This document shows positions 5,563 through 5,614 of a DNA stretch of 5,614 bases, in pieces. The first letter of the stretch is position 1. Each line of letters starts with the position of its first letter. The stretch comes from JADJNW01 sp964596135 (GTDB taxonomy: Bacteria; Bacteroidota; Bacteroidia; Chitinophagales; Saprospiraceae), in assembly GCA_964596135.1 (NCBI GenBank), contig CAZQTF010000237.1, positions 1-5,614 on the forward strand, given 5' to 3'. The notes below the pieces were generated by a model, which had not been told where the DNA came from, made no database searches, and saw only the letters and a list, made by a program, of their open reading frames with translations. The translations under genes were made by a program, and so were the position numbers.

Positions 5563-5614
5563 AAAAAACTCAATAAATTGATTGTAAAAATCATATAAAA
5601 ATATTTCTTACTAA

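Noticed and set aside
5578..5609. Possible promoter at the right edge for a gene beyond the window (TTG at 5578-5580, TATTTCTT at 5602-5609)
   Set aside because: The second box matches only four of six fixed bases in very AT-rich DNA, and no downstream gene is visible to support it.

Overview
The window looks like a chromosomal segment from a member of the phylum Bacteroidota, perhaps of the Saprospiria/Chitinophagia kind. The clues are Bacteroidota-type promoter elements (TTG about 19-22 bases upstream of TAnnTTTG-like boxes), A-rich leaders without clear Shine-Dalgarno sequences, AT-rich intergenic DNA against moderate-GC genes, and the protein families present. The lineage below phylum is a guess. 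I see no mobile element genes, tRNA, rRNA or CRISPR array.

Layout. Positions 1-167 hold the tail of an upstream transcription unit (an intrinsic-terminator-like hairpin at 33-66), a second long hairpin (71-110) and a likely promoter. Gene 1 (168-1289, +) is an intramembrane site-2 protease (family M50) fused to a CBS pair. A gene-free stretch of 248 bases (1290-1537) separates it from the convergent gene 2 and holds several inverted repeats. Gene 2 (1538-2074, -) is a secreted OmpH/Skp-like periplasmic chaperone. An AT-rich divergent promoter region (2075-2263) leads to gene 3 (2264-3103, +), a membrane-anchored glucosaminidase-domain peptidoglycan hydrolase. A likely promoter at 3133-3162 then drives a compact two-gene operon: gene 4 (3199-4413, +), an acyl-CoA dehydrogenase of the ACAD10/11 type, and 18 bases later gene 5 (4432-5499, +), an APH-fold phosphotransferase. 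A terminator-like hairpin follows directly, then AT-rich DNA to the window end.

How the genes fit together. Genes 1-3 all act at the cell envelope (membrane proteolysis, outer-membrane protein chaperoning, wall cleavage), but they are separate transcription units and a functional link is not shown. Genes 4 and 5 are the most interesting pair. Together they correspond to the two halves of the animal fusion proteins ACAD10/ACAD11 and to the LvaA/LvaC pair of Pseudomonas levulinate catabolism. In those systems a kinase phosphorylates a 4-hydroxyacyl-CoA and the dehydrogenase-like partner removes the phosphate so that the chain can enter beta-oxidation. The inferred role here is catabolism of gamma-hydroxylated acyl-CoAs. 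The substrate is not visible from sequence.
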